DNA from: Gloeocapsopsis dulcis
GTDB taxonomy: Bacteria > Cyanobacteriota > Cyanobacteriia > Cyanobacteriales > Chroococcidiopsidaceae
Assembly (NCBI RefSeq): GCF_032163395.1
Contig: NZ_CP119968.1
Coordinates: 3,808,001-3,872,000, forward strand
DNA length: 64,000 nt
Direction: 5' to 3'
Shown: one piece after another, positions 9,343-17,262 of the stretch
How the letters are laid out: every line of letters starts with the position of its first letter
How positions within the stretch are numbered: position 1 is the stretch's first letter
Notes under the pieces: generated by a model
Told to the model about the DNA's origin: nothing
The model's input: only the letters and a program-made list of their open reading frames with translations
Database searches by the model: none
Translations under genes and position numbers: made by a program

Positions 9343-9369
9343 TCGTGTCTTTGATCCTAAATACTTATC

Positions 9370-10698
9370 ATGACAAATAGCAGCTATTCAGATTCACTTC
9401 CTCACATCAACAGCGATGAATTTCTGCCCTCAGTCGGTCGCTGGTCTTCACTTAGTGGATTGATTCTAGTCGGTACAATCGGCGTTGCTGTCGGACTCTC
9501 TGCGGTGATGAAATACAATGTTGCCGTTAAAGCCAATGCTGTAGTTCGTCCGGCAGGTGAATTGCGAGTTGTGCACGCTGAAATGGAAGGAACAATTCGA
9601 CAAATTGAGGTAAAAGAAAATCAAAAGGTGCGGCAAGGCGAAGCGATCGCCTATCTAGACGACACAAAATTACAAATTCAGAAAAGTCAACTGCAAGGCA
9701 GTATCCAGCAAAATCAGCTACAACTGACTCAACTCGATACTCAAGTGAGACTGATTAATTCGCAAAGTCTAGCCGAATCTCATGCAATTGATCGTGCTGT
9801 TGTTGCAGCCAGAGCTGAGGTGTCTCGTAACGAGAGTGAGTATACAGAAAAATCTCGCTCTGCCCAAGCAGATTTTGAAGAAGCGCAGGTTGCTTTGGAG
9901 CTAGCAACAAGTGAGTTTGATCGATATGCACAGCTTGCAGCACAAGGAGCAATTTCGCAACAGCAATTTGTGGAAAAACAATCAGCAGTACGAACTGCTG
10001 AAGCCAGGCTAGCACGAACACAAGCCTTACTAGCACCCAGTACAGCTTCTATTCATATTGCTAGAGAAGAAATTGCACAGCAGCGGGCACGAGGTTCTGC
10101 TACGCTAGCGAACCTCAATCGAGAGCGTGAAGCTTTAGTTCAACGGCGAGCCGAAGTTCAGACGCAACTTATCCGAGATCAAAAGGAACTAGAGCAAGTC
10201 GAGCGAGAGATAGAACGAAATATCATTCGCTCAACCAGTAATGGCGTTGTTTTTCGGCTCAATTTACTCAATCCCAGCCAGGTTGTTCGCACAGGTGATA
10301 CTATTGCCCAAATTGCTCCAATTGATGCTCCTTTGGTTATTAAAGCTAACATCGCTAACCAGCATGTTGACAAAGTTGTTCTGGGGCAAAGTGTGTCCTT
10401 ACGCATTGAGGCTTGCCCTTATACCGATTACGGAACATTGAAGGGTAGAGTGACAGAAATTTCACCCGATACGAGTTCAAATCAAAGTGCAGTTAGTGAT
10501 AGTTCAAACACTACACAAGGAACTAATAATCACTCTACCTATGCAGTCACCATTGAGCCAGAGCGATCGCAATTTGGTAGTGGTCAACGGCAATGTCAGC
10601 TTCAGTCTGGCATGGAAGCTTCTGCCAGCATTATTTCTAGACAGGAAACTTTTCTCCAGTTTGTCTTAAGAAGACTCAGAATTTTAACTGATCTTTGA
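9370..10698 (+). CDS. HlyD-family periplasmic adaptor of a type I export system
   Basis: A 442-aa membrane fusion protein. One membrane segment lies near residues 28-50, followed by a biotinyl/lipoyl-like half (VVRPAGELRVVHAEMEGTIRQIEVKENQKVRQGEAI), a long coiled coil (about 100-285, Gln/Glu-rich), the second lipoyl half (IIRSTSNGVVFRLNLLNPSQVV) and a beta-barrel end. It links the upstream ABC transporter to an outer-membrane TolC-type channel, which is not encoded in this window. The 27-bp gap makes co-transcription with the transporter very likely. Confidence 0.92.
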   Translation: MTNSSYSDSLPHINSDEFLPSVGRWSSLSGLILVGTIGVAVGLSAVMKYNVAVKANAVVRPAGELRVVHAEMEGTIRQIEVKENQKVRQGEAIAYLDDTKLQIQKSQLQGSIQQNQLQLTQLDTQVRLINSQSLAESHAIDRAVVAARAEVSRNESEYTEKSRSAQADFEEAQVALELATSEFDRYAQLAAQGAISQQQFVEKQSAVRTAEARLARTQALLAPSTASIHIAREEIAQQRARGSATLANLNREREALVQRRAEVQTQLIRDQKELEQVEREIERNIIRSTSNGVVFRLNLLNPSQVVRTGDTIAQIAPIDAPLVIKANIANQHVDKVVLGQSVSLRIEACPYTDYGTLKGRVTEISPDTSSNQSAVSDSSNTTQGTNNHSTYAVTIEPERSQFGSGQRQCQLQSGMEASASIISRQETFLQFVLRRLRILTDL

Positions 10699-10700
10699 TA

Positions 10701-10779
10701 AGTAAGTTAACTTTTGCTGTAGAGCGTGGGCAGACAAAATGTCTACTCAACATCTGATATTTAATTTGGTTAACTTACT
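10701..10779. repeat. Inverted repeat AGTAAGTTAAC / GTTAACTTACT
   Basis: Two perfect 11-bp inverted arms at 10701-10711 and 10769-10779 bracket 57 bp just after the HlyD stop. They could form a large hairpin that ends the transporter operon, or mark the ends of a small decayed element. No T-tract follows. Confidence 0.5.
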
Positions 10780-10951
10780 CACTTTGCAGTTTTCTACATT
10801 TCTTTTGTCAGATATCTTTTACATACTCTTCAGAAAAAGTCAATGAAATTCTAAATAGCAATTGATACATTATGGACAAGCTGAGTGCGTCATCACAGTA
10901 ATTGAACATTCTGATCTGAGCAGTACAACTTTCAAGAAATAGGAAAAAGAC

Positions 10952-11350
10952 ATGCTAAAAAATCTTCTGAATACTCTCAAAAATCAACTCTTGAATGGTG
11001 CATCAAATGAAGAATGGATTCCAATTCAAATTGACCCTACAGCAGTTGATCAATTTGTAGAAGAAGTTACTAAAAGCGATCTACCAGTTTTAGTAGATTT
11101 TTGGGCACCTGGTTGTCAGCCGTGTGAGGTACTCTCCCCTATTGTAGAGAAGATCGCTACACAATATGGTAATCAACTGAAATTCATCAAAATTAACGTT
11201 GAGAAAAATTTCAGTGTTCCTATGCACTACAATCTTGACTGTTTTCCAACTCTTCTCATATTTAGGGCAGGAAAAGTAGTAGAAAAAATTGTGGGTACAG
11301 TGCCCGAAGATGTGTTAACGAAAGTTGTCCGCAAGCACTTAGCAACTTGA
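10952..11350 (+). CDS. Thioredoxin-fold protein with atypical CQPC active site
   Basis: A 132-aa protein whose residues about 25-132 form a thioredoxin fold: LVDFWAPGCQPCEVLSPIVEKIA with the redox pair CxxC, and the cis-proline segment CFPTLLIFRAGK. The usual WCGPC is GCQPC here, so both the Trp and the central Gly are changed, which should shift redox potential and partner choice. No signal peptide is evident, so it is probably cytoplasmic. It lies 253 bp after the HlyD gene, separated by an inverted repeat. A role in thiol handling of the four-Cys peptide is attractive but unproven. Confidence 0.85.
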   Translation: MLKNLLNTLKNQLLNGASNEEWIPIQIDPTAVDQFVEEVTKSDLPVLVDFWAPGCQPCEVLSPIVEKIATQYGNQLKFIKINVEKNFSVPMHYNLDCFPTLLIFRAGKVVEKIVGTVPEDVLTKVVRKHLAT

Positions 11351-11444
11351 AAACTACAGTTTATAAAGAGACTGGTCAAAATTTATTAATTAAGCTAGTC
11401 TCTCTATTTATCAATAATTTCTATTTTCTACTAAGGCCCGAAAG

Positions 11445-11711
11445 ATGATGAATTTTACCTTAACTACCTTACCTCTTAGTTTATTACATATCGTTCAAAA
11501 ATGGTTGAATTCAATTGAAGTTTGCGATCCAAAGGTTGCTCAATTTATTTGTAAACTTATTCCAGCCCATTGCCCTTTTGAACGAAAAATATATTTTTTT
11601 AATCGTTTGATAATTTACATTCCGCCCTTATGTCATTTCAATCCTGTCTATCAACAGTTAATTTCTCTTCGGCTTAGAGCACTGTCTTATTTATTTGAAA
11701 TCGAGGAATAA
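11445..11711 (+). CDS. Mo-dependent nitrogenase C-terminal domain protein (Mo-nitro_C)
   Basis: An 88-aa protein matching the cyanobacterial Mo-nitro_C family by eye. The diagnostic stretch is DPKVAQFICKLIPAHCPFER, then IPPLCHFNPVYQQL and LRLRALSYL. Several Cys could bind metal. Such small proteins occur as stand-alone genes in many cyanobacteria, including ones without nitrogenase, and their biochemical role is not known. ATG 11445 is followed directly by a second ATG, and either may be used. It follows the thioredoxin gene by 94 bp on the same strand. Confidence 0.8.
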   Translation: MMNFTLTTLPLSLLHIVQKWLNSIEVCDPKVAQFICKLIPAHCPFERKIYFFNRLIIYIPPLCHFNPVYQQLISLRLRALSYLFEIEE

Positions 11712-11735
11712 AAGTTTTCTGCTTCATAAAACAAT

Positions 11736-12476
11736 TTAAGACTTAACCGTACTAAGAGCTTGGCGCTGTGCTTCTAGTAATTCCTGAATACCTTTTTGGG
11801 CAAAGTCCATAATTTGGTTCATTTGGGTGCGGCTAAAAGTCCCTGATTCTGCCGTTCCTTGGACTTCAATGATGCCGAGATTTTCGTTCATGACCACATT
11901 AAAATCAACTTCGGCAGCGACATCTTCAACGTAGTTTAAATCTAAGAAAGGCTCACCTTGCAACAATCCTACCGAAACTGCAGCTATCTGATGAATGATT
12001 GGCGATCGCGTTAAGACTCCCTGCTGCAATAATTTATTCATCGCGTGCGCCAGAGCAACAAATCCGCCACTAATTGCCGTAGTTCGAGTACCAGCATCTG
12101 CCTGCAACACATCTGCATCAACTGTGACTGTCCGTTCTCCCAATGCTTCAAAATCGAGGGCAGCGCGTAAGCTACGTCCAATCAGTCGTTGAATTTCTTG
12201 GGTACGTCCTGAGAGTCGCATAAATTCGCGTTCTTGCCGTTGGGGAGTTGCGCTAGGCAACATCCGATATTCTGCGGTTAACCAACCTCGTCCTGTGTCA
12301 GCTAAAAATCTGGGGACTCCTGGCTGAATTGAAACGTTACATAACACTTGAGTGTCGCCACATTTTGCAAGGACTGATGCAGTCGCAAAGCGCGTAAAGC
12401 CAAGCTCAAAGCTATGAGGACGCATTTGGTGCGATTGTCGATTATCTGGACGTTGCCAGGACATTGCTGTTGCCAT
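11736..12476 (-). CDS. rph: Ribonuclease PH
   Basis: Phosphorolytic 3'-5' exoribonuclease that trims tRNA 3' ends. The 246-aa length is standard, and the protein shows the family N-terminus [22 protein letters not shown] (motif split here: residues about 5-26). It also has [36 protein letters not shown] and [19 protein letters not shown], which carry the phosphate and RNA contacts. It is convergent with the Mo-nitro_C gene and divergent from the CobO-like gene. No anomaly is seen. Confidence 0.95.
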   Translation of the reverse strand: MATAMSWQRPDNRQSHQMRPHSFELGFTRFATASVLAKCGDTQVLCNVSIQPGVPRFLADTGRGWLTAEYRMLPSATPQRQEREFMRLSGRTQEIQRLIGRSLRAALDFEALGERTVTVDADVLQADAGTRTTAISGGFVALAHAMNKLLQQGVLTRSPIIHQIAAVSVGLLQGEPFLDLNYVEDVAAEVDFNVVMNENLGIIEVQGTAESGTFSRTQMNQIMDFAQKGIQELLEAQRQALSTVKS

Positions 12477-12664
12477 GTAAGACCTTGATTAGAATACAGC
12501 AGATATTGCGTCGGAGGAAGCAGTGCGACCGCAACATATTGGGTTAAACTACTACTCTATGACAGTTGACGTAAAAACATATCTAGTGTTTTATTAAAGG
12601 ACAAACAGAAGAAGTACGCTATATATCTGGCTGTTATTCCTCATACCTCACTCAAAATTGCACT

Positions 12665-13201
12665 ATGGTTGCCCAGCTTGAAAATCCAGCCCTTAGTCCC
12701 ACTAGCAGTCCACTTTATCCGGTTGAGGGATTGGTACAAGTGTTTACTTGTTCGCACCGCAGTTTCTTTACGAACGTGATGGCGCAAGCTTTACGAATTG
12801 CTGGACAAGGAACTCCAGTTTTAGTGGTGCAGTTCCTCAAAGGTGGCATCAATCAAGGACACAAGCATCCGATACAGTTAGGGCAGCATTTAGACTGGAT
12901 TCGCTGCGACTTACCACGCTACATCGATACACCCCAGTTGGATGAAGCAGAAAATCAATCGTTACATCAGTTGTGGCAACATACGCAGCAAGTTGTATTA
13001 GAGGGCAAATACTCTTTAGTTGTTTTAGATGAGTTGAGTTTAGCGATTAACTTCGGTTTGATTGGGCTAGAAGAAGTCTTAGCTTTGCTAGACCAACGCC
13101 CAACACATGTAGATATTATTCTTACAGGACCAGAAATGCCGCCATCTCTGCTCGATGTTGCAGATCAAATTACTCAAGTGCGCAGAAGCGATCGCCCATA
13201 A
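12665..13201 (+). CDS. CobO/BtuR-like P-loop-fold protein lacking the Walker A motif
   Basis: A 178-aa protein that follows the corrinoid adenosyltransferase (CobO/BtuR) fold: a first strand with VQVFTCSHRSFFTNVMAQAL, then AGQGTPVLVVQFLKGG, LVVLDELSLAINFGLI (Walker B-like) and ILTGPEMPPSLLDVADQITQV. The region that should read GNGKGKT is CSHRSFF, so the ATP-binding loop is gone while later family motifs remain. Adenosyltransferase activity is therefore unlikely. It may be a regulatory or repurposed paralogue. No other cobalamin gene is near; the next gene, dcd, follows after 113 bp. Confidence 0.7.
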   Translation: MVAQLENPALSPTSSPLYPVEGLVQVFTCSHRSFFTNVMAQALRIAGQGTPVLVVQFLKGGINQGHKHPIQLGQHLDWIRCDLPRYIDTPQLDEAENQSLHQLWQHTQQVVLEGKYSLVVLDELSLAINFGLIGLEEVLALLDQRPTHVDIILTGPEMPPSLLDVADQITQVRRSDRP

Positions 13202-13314
13202 ATAAAAACTCAATAGCCAGATCAAGATATTCTCTAGCAATTGCTCTAGCTATCTTTATAACTCTGACCTCTGACCCCTGCTATAGTATTTCGGTTGCGA
13301 TTGACTATGAAGCT

Positions 13315-13908
13315 GTGATTAAAAACGACGTTTGGATTTCACAAATGGCACAGAAGGGTATGATTTCGCCTTTTGAGCCTACTTTAATTCGACAACTACA
13401 GGAGACTGTATCAGCAAGACCTGTGATTAGCTATGGTCTATCTTCCTATGGCTACGATATTCGGCTTTCACCAGTGGAGTTTCGTATCTTTCGCCATATT
13501 CCTGGAACGATTATCGATCCTAAAAATTTTAATCCGCAGAATTTAGAACCAACGCAACTGCATACAGATAGTAACGGCAGTTATTTTATTTTGCCTGCAC
13601 ATTCTTATGGTTTAGGAGTTGCACTAGAAAGATTAGCAGTTCCAGAGAATATTACAGTTATCTGCATTGGAAAAAGCACATACGCACGTTGCGGTATTAT
13701 AGCCAACCTAACTCCTGCTGAAGCTGCATGGCGCGGTCATTTGACTTTAGAATTTTCTAATTCTTCGAGTGCAGATTGTCGCATTTATGCTAATGAAGGT
13801 GTAGTGCAATTACTCTTTTTAGAGGGGGAACCCTGCGCGACGAGTTATGAAACTCGCAAAGGTAAATATCAAGATCAGCAGCAAGTTGTGACGTTGGCTA
13901 AAGTGTAA
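13315..13908 (+). CDS. dcd: dCTP deaminase
   Basis: Deaminates dCTP to dUTP for dTTP synthesis. The 197-aa protein starts at GTG and has the usual N-terminus MIKNDVWISQMAQKGMI. It has the family core GLSSYGYDIRLSP, GKSTYARCGIIANLTPAEAAWRG (two overlapping motifs, residues about 122-144) and LTLEFSNSS with the catalytic Glu. The downstream convergent gene is a thymidylate synthase-like fusion, which fits one pathway even though the two genes are not co-transcribed. Confidence 0.92.
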   Translation: MIKNDVWISQMAQKGMISPFEPTLIRQLQETVSARPVISYGLSSYGYDIRLSPVEFRIFRHIPGTIIDPKNFNPQNLEPTQLHTDSNGSYFILPAHSYGLGVALERLAVPENITVICIGKSTYARCGIIANLTPAEAAWRGHLTLEFSNSSSADCRIYANEGVVQLLFLEGEPCATSYETRKGKYQDQQQVVTLAKV

Positions 13909-13954
13909 TTTTGCAGTTATAGGTATAGCGATCGTGTTTAATATGTGAAAGAGG

Positions 13955-14012
13955 TTTTTAACGAACCACATTGGCGAAGCCTTCCCGTAGGGTAGGACAC
14001 AAAGAACACAAA
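13955..14012. repeat. Dispersed repeat interrupted by a second repeat
   Basis: Read on the minus strand, this is the CTTTGTGT...GGTTCGTTA repeat also seen at 4341-4376 and 43944-43983. Here its two halves are separated by a 24-bp element, TTGGCGAAGCCTTCCCGTAG plus four bases, at 13971-13994. That inner element is a well-known interspersed cyanobacterial motif. One repeat has thus entered another. Confidence 0.7.
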
Positions 14013-14133
14013 GTTAAGAATAATAAAGGAGATGTTGCGATTCATTTAGGTTTGGTCTTTAAGGAAGTGTTGTTTCAGTAGAATTTCTCATACAGCTTTT
14101 CGCAGCAAATAAACTTTAAAGTTAAGCTAGGGC

Positions 14134-15648
14134 TTACTTTTGAGATGTACTAAATGGTTTATCTTGTTGATAGATATCTTGTTGCAGGGATAGAGCTATT
14201 TCTGCTTTTTGTAATTCGGTTCCTAAATACATCGCGTGTTCGACTTGTAAACCTGGACAAGCTGCTGCAATTTGTCGATAAAGTTGCGTTGCTGATTTAC
14301 CAGAGTAGCAGTTGACAACTTCTCCGGTTCCAGGTGTCATGTTTTCGACAATGATTTGGTTATTTTGGATATTAATAACAAAGCTACCTGAAGGGTCATT
14401 GTACTCTCGTTGCTGACAAACTTTAGGGTATTGAGTTTGAATAACTTGCTCTGCATTTTCCCAACAATCGGAATATATATGCGCACTTTGACTAATCGTA
14501 ATTAAGGGTCCTATTTGTAATTTATGTTGCGAACGATTAGCAATTTCATTGCGAATATGCTGTTGCAAAGCCCTTAAACCCATTGCATTAGCAGCCCACG
14601 CCGAAAACATATCATTACTCCGAAAAGTTGCGGTTAAAGAGAGTTCATTTTCAACTACTCTTACCCAAATATGATTAAGACAAGGAGGGCTACTATTATC
14701 TTCGTGATCTTCTACATCCCATAAAGACATGACGGCTCTAGCTGAGTCAATATCTGCAATGAGTTTTTGAATAACTTGTTCTATTTGATCGCGTCCAAAG
14801 TGCGATCGCAATCTTTGTCCGTAAGTGTATTTCACGCCTTCTTGATATGGTGCGTCGTCTAAAATTTGGGAAACGTATTCTTGAATAAAATTTTTACTAC
14901 ATGGTAAATAATTCGGTTCAGGAAAATAGAAATCTTCAGGTTCATCGGTGACGATCGCTATTAAGTCAATTAATTCTTGCCATTGTCCGTCGTACCCTGT
15001 GGGTCGAATTGTACCAGTCGTTTTGATGCGATGAATTATTTTTACCCAAGTTTCGGCAATGGTTTTCCCTTCAATTCGATGACCGTAACGCACTCCTGGT
15101 AAAACAGTCGGTTCAACTTCAGTAATTGGAAATTCTAAAGGGACTCCCCACGGTAACACATTGTTTCTCGAAGCATGAGCCTGCACGTAAGATACAGCTT
15201 CGTTAATTGAACTAGCTTCTTGATAGGCGATCGCTTGTCGTAATTTTTCGAGTGCTTCCGCCGCAACTTCGATATCAATATAACCTGTAATTTTTGAGCG
15301 AATGACCCAAGTTTCCCGCCCAGTATCGCTGTAACCTTTCTCGAATCCATAACGAAAAAAGTCTAAAAGACAGGTTCCCGCACCAGCGTTTTTATCTTCT
15401 TTTGTAGCGTTGAGTACGACTAAAAAGCGGACGTGAGGGTTAGCAAGTAAATTGCGAATTAGGAAACTAATACCGCGTGTCGGAGAATACAGCTGTCCAA
15501 TCACAGCATATTCGTGGGAATCGAGTTTTTTGGCGATCGCCTGTTTCAAAGTCCATCCTGTCACAACTGCGGTTTGTCCAGTACCATAAAGCAACTGGTT
15601 AGGTTTATATAGTGGTTTGTACTGATGAATCTGTGTAGTTCCTGCCAT
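14134..15648 (-). CDS. Thymidylate synthase-like protein fused to DUF4346
   Basis: A 504-aa multidomain protein. Residues 45-105 (EYAVIGQLYSPTRGISFLIR and the following VVLNATKEDKNAGAG) resemble an MtrA/DUF4346-type nucleotide-fold segment. Residues about 185-410 resemble thymidylate synthase: YGQRLR (276-281), PPC with candidate nucleophile Cys323, FRSNDMFSAWAANAMGL (342-358) and HIYSDCWENA (390-399). Residues about 418-500 match DUF4346 (DPSGSFVI, HAMYLGTELQKAEIAL). The key ThyA-type residues are kept, so it probably methylates or hydroxymethylates a pyrimidine deoxynucleotide. The neighbouring dcd supports a dUMP link. The exact reaction is unproven. Confidence 0.75.
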   Translation of the reverse strand: MAGTTQIHQYKPLYKPNQLLYGTGQTAVVTGWTLKQAIAKKLDSHEYAVIGQLYSPTRGISFLIRNLLANPHVRFLVVLNATKEDKNAGAGTCLLDFFRYGFEKGYSDTGRETWVIRSKITGYIDIEVAAEALEKLRQAIAYQEASSINEAVSYVQAHASRNNVLPWGVPLEFPITEVEPTVLPGVRYGHRIEGKTIAETWVKIIHRIKTTGTIRPTGYDGQWQELIDLIAIVTDEPEDFYFPEPNYLPCSKNFIQEYVSQILDDAPYQEGVKYTYGQRLRSHFGRDQIEQVIQKLIADIDSARAVMSLWDVEDHEDNSSPPCLNHIWVRVVENELSLTATFRSNDMFSAWAANAMGLRALQQHIRNEIANRSQHKLQIGPLITISQSAHIYSDCWENAEQVIQTQYPKVCQQREYNDPSGSFVINIQNNQIIVENMTPGTGEVVNCYSGKSATQLYRQIAAACPGLQVEHAMYLGTELQKAEIALSLQQDIYQQDKPFSTSQK

Positions 15649-15768
15649 AGTAAAGGGCTAGGGGTAACAAACCCTTTAGCATATCATATGGAGCGAGGGA
15701 GTGCAGGGCAAACGCATCTGAATGTAGAGCAATAAAGTCATTGAGATCCTGAAAATAGGAGAACAGAG

Positions 15769-16125
15769 ATGGACTTGAAAGAAACTTTAATGACACTTGA
15801 GGAAAAGTTTTGGGAGGCTAGTTCTGCTGCAAACGTTGACTTGATTCGGAGTTATCTTACTGATGATGCTTTGATGGTAGGGACTTTTGGGGTATTGAAC
15901 AAGGAAACTACGATCGCAGTAAATCAGGGACAACCACCGTTCTCCTTTTGGCACATTGAGAATGAGCCACAGATTTTGCAATTGACGGCAGATTGTGCCG
16001 TTATCCTTTATAAAGCAACTGCACAGCGCGAAGGACGCGAACAGTTCACAGTCATGATGAGTAGTACTTATGTGAACCGAAAATCATGGAAGCTAGCGTT
16101 CCATCACCAGACACTCCTGAAGTAA
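15769..16125 (+). CDS. SnoaL/DUF4440-like (NTF2-fold) protein
   Basis: A 118-aa protein with the NTF2-like pattern of small ketosteroid-isomerase-fold proteins: LEEKFWEASSAANVDLIRSYLTDDALMVG at the start (split motif, residues about 10-38), then DCAVILYKATAQ and the final SSTYVNRKSWKLAFHHQT. These proteins often bind small ligands, and many are annotated DUF4440. No catalytic residues can be named. A GGAG-like site lies upstream of ATG 15769. The following 300 bp contain a broken amidase gene. Confidence 0.75.
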   Translation: MDLKETLMTLEEKFWEASSAANVDLIRSYLTDDALMVGTFGVLNKETTIAVNQGQPPFSFWHIENEPQILQLTADCAVILYKATAQREGREQFTVMMSSTYVNRKSWKLAFHHQTLLK

Positions 16126-16174
16126 TGATGAGTAGCTAGTAGTCTTTTTCCTAGCTTTGAGTTAGTAAGTGTCT

Positions 16175-16335
16175 ATGAGTCATCTTGTCTTTACACCTGC
16201 ATATCAGCTTGCGCAAATGATCCATAAGTAGGAATGCAAATTGTCAGTCAGCAGTGGTGTGAAATCAAACTACTAGCGATCGCAAAACACCTTCACCAAG
16301 TCATTGGCGTTTTTCAACATCCACCAGGTTATTAG
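16175..16335 (+). pseudogene. Amidase remnant with internal deletion and frameshift
   Basis: Two pieces of an amidase-signature enzyme are joined. At 16175-16231 the frame reads MSHLVFTPAYQLAQMIHK then stop, which matches the usual start of cyanobacterial amidases. At 16234-16335, in a different frame, it reads QIVSQQWCEIKLLAIAK... ending in FQHPPGY, which matches the usual amidase C-terminus (QIVGxxW...LLAIA...HPPGY). About 400 central codons, including the catalytic Ser-Ser-Lys region, are missing. The pieces are recognised from family patterns, not from a search. Confidence 0.65.
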
Positions 16336-16436
16336 ATGCGAGTTGCATTTGAGACATTTACCTTACTATGTAAGTAACTCAAAAGTCCCTATCCATAGAT
16401 CTTTTAAAATCTAAAACTTGCAGGAGTAGCTCCATT

Positions 16437-17015
16437 ATGGTAAAGACTGCTTCAACAATGTTGCCGTTAGGAACTCAAGCACCAAACTTTGAGTTACCTG
16501 ATGTTGTTACTGGACAGACAATTTCACTATCAAGTTTTGCTGGAAAGCCTCTGCTATTAATGTTTATTTGTCAGCACTGCCCATTTGTTAAGCACGTCAA
16601 GTCAGAACTCGCAAACTTAAGCAAAGACTACGCTAATAGCGATGTCGGAATCGTTGCGATTAGCTCTAACGATATCAATAAATACCCAGACGATGCACCG
16701 GAACAGTTAAAAGCAATGGTTGAGGAAACTGGATTTTTATTTCCTGTATGCTTTGACGAAAGCCAAGAAGTGGCAAAAGCTTATACTGCGGCTTGCACGC
16801 CAGATTTCTTTTTATTCGATGCTGATCACAAGTTAGTCTATCGCGGTCAGTTAGATGATAGCCGACCAAGTAACGGAATACCAGTTACTGGTAAAGATTT
16901 ACGTGCAGCAATTGATGCATTATTGATGGGAAAACCGATTGATTCTAACCAAAAACCTAGTATTGGATGCAATATTAAGTGGAAGCCTGGTAATGAACCG
17001 AGTTACTATGGCTAG
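16437..17015 (+). CDS. Peroxiredoxin-like thioredoxin-family protein
   Basis: A 192-aa AhpC/TSA-type redoxin. It has the fold start LGTQAPNFELPDVVTGQTI and a CxxC (Cys45-Gln-His-Cys48, ICQHCPFVKHV) instead of the TxxC of most peroxiredoxins. It also has TPDFFLFDADHKLVYRGQLDD and a C-terminal PSIGCNIKWK with another Cys. This subfamily (often annotated thioredoxin family protein) probably reduces peroxides or disulfides in the cytoplasm. A GGAG ribosome site is near 16423. No partner gene is adjacent. Confidence 0.85.
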   Translation: MVKTASTMLPLGTQAPNFELPDVVTGQTISLSSFAGKPLLLMFICQHCPFVKHVKSELANLSKDYANSDVGIVAISSNDINKYPDDAPEQLKAMVEETGFLFPVCFDESQEVAKAYTAACTPDFFLFDADHKLVYRGQLDDSRPSNGIPVTGKDLRAAIDALLMGKPIDSNQKPSIGCNIKWKPGNEPSYYG

Positions 17016-17108
17016 ACTTCGGTTCAGGGTTAAAAGCCCTCCGACTGAAGTTGGGGCTACCCAAACAAAGTATGGCTGCGCACACTCTTAAGTTCGAGTT
17101 GTGTTAGT

Positions 17109-17128
17109 AAGTCCACCTCCGTGGACTT
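17109..17128. terminator. Hairpin after the peroxiredoxin-like gene
   Basis: Perfect 8-bp stem AAGTCCAC / GTGGACTT with CTCC loop, about 95 bp past the stop and between convergent genes. The T-tract is weak. It may be a terminator or a small dispersed palindrome. Confidence 0.45.
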
Positions 17129-17262
17129 AGTTTGTCTAGCAGCGAATTCATTCGCCAAACTATTAAATATTTGACACAGCAAAAAACAAGCCCCTGAGTT
17201 TGTCAAGGACTTAGTTTTTTATCACTTCAAGGAATCAAATGCAATGACACTTCTAAGGCGAT

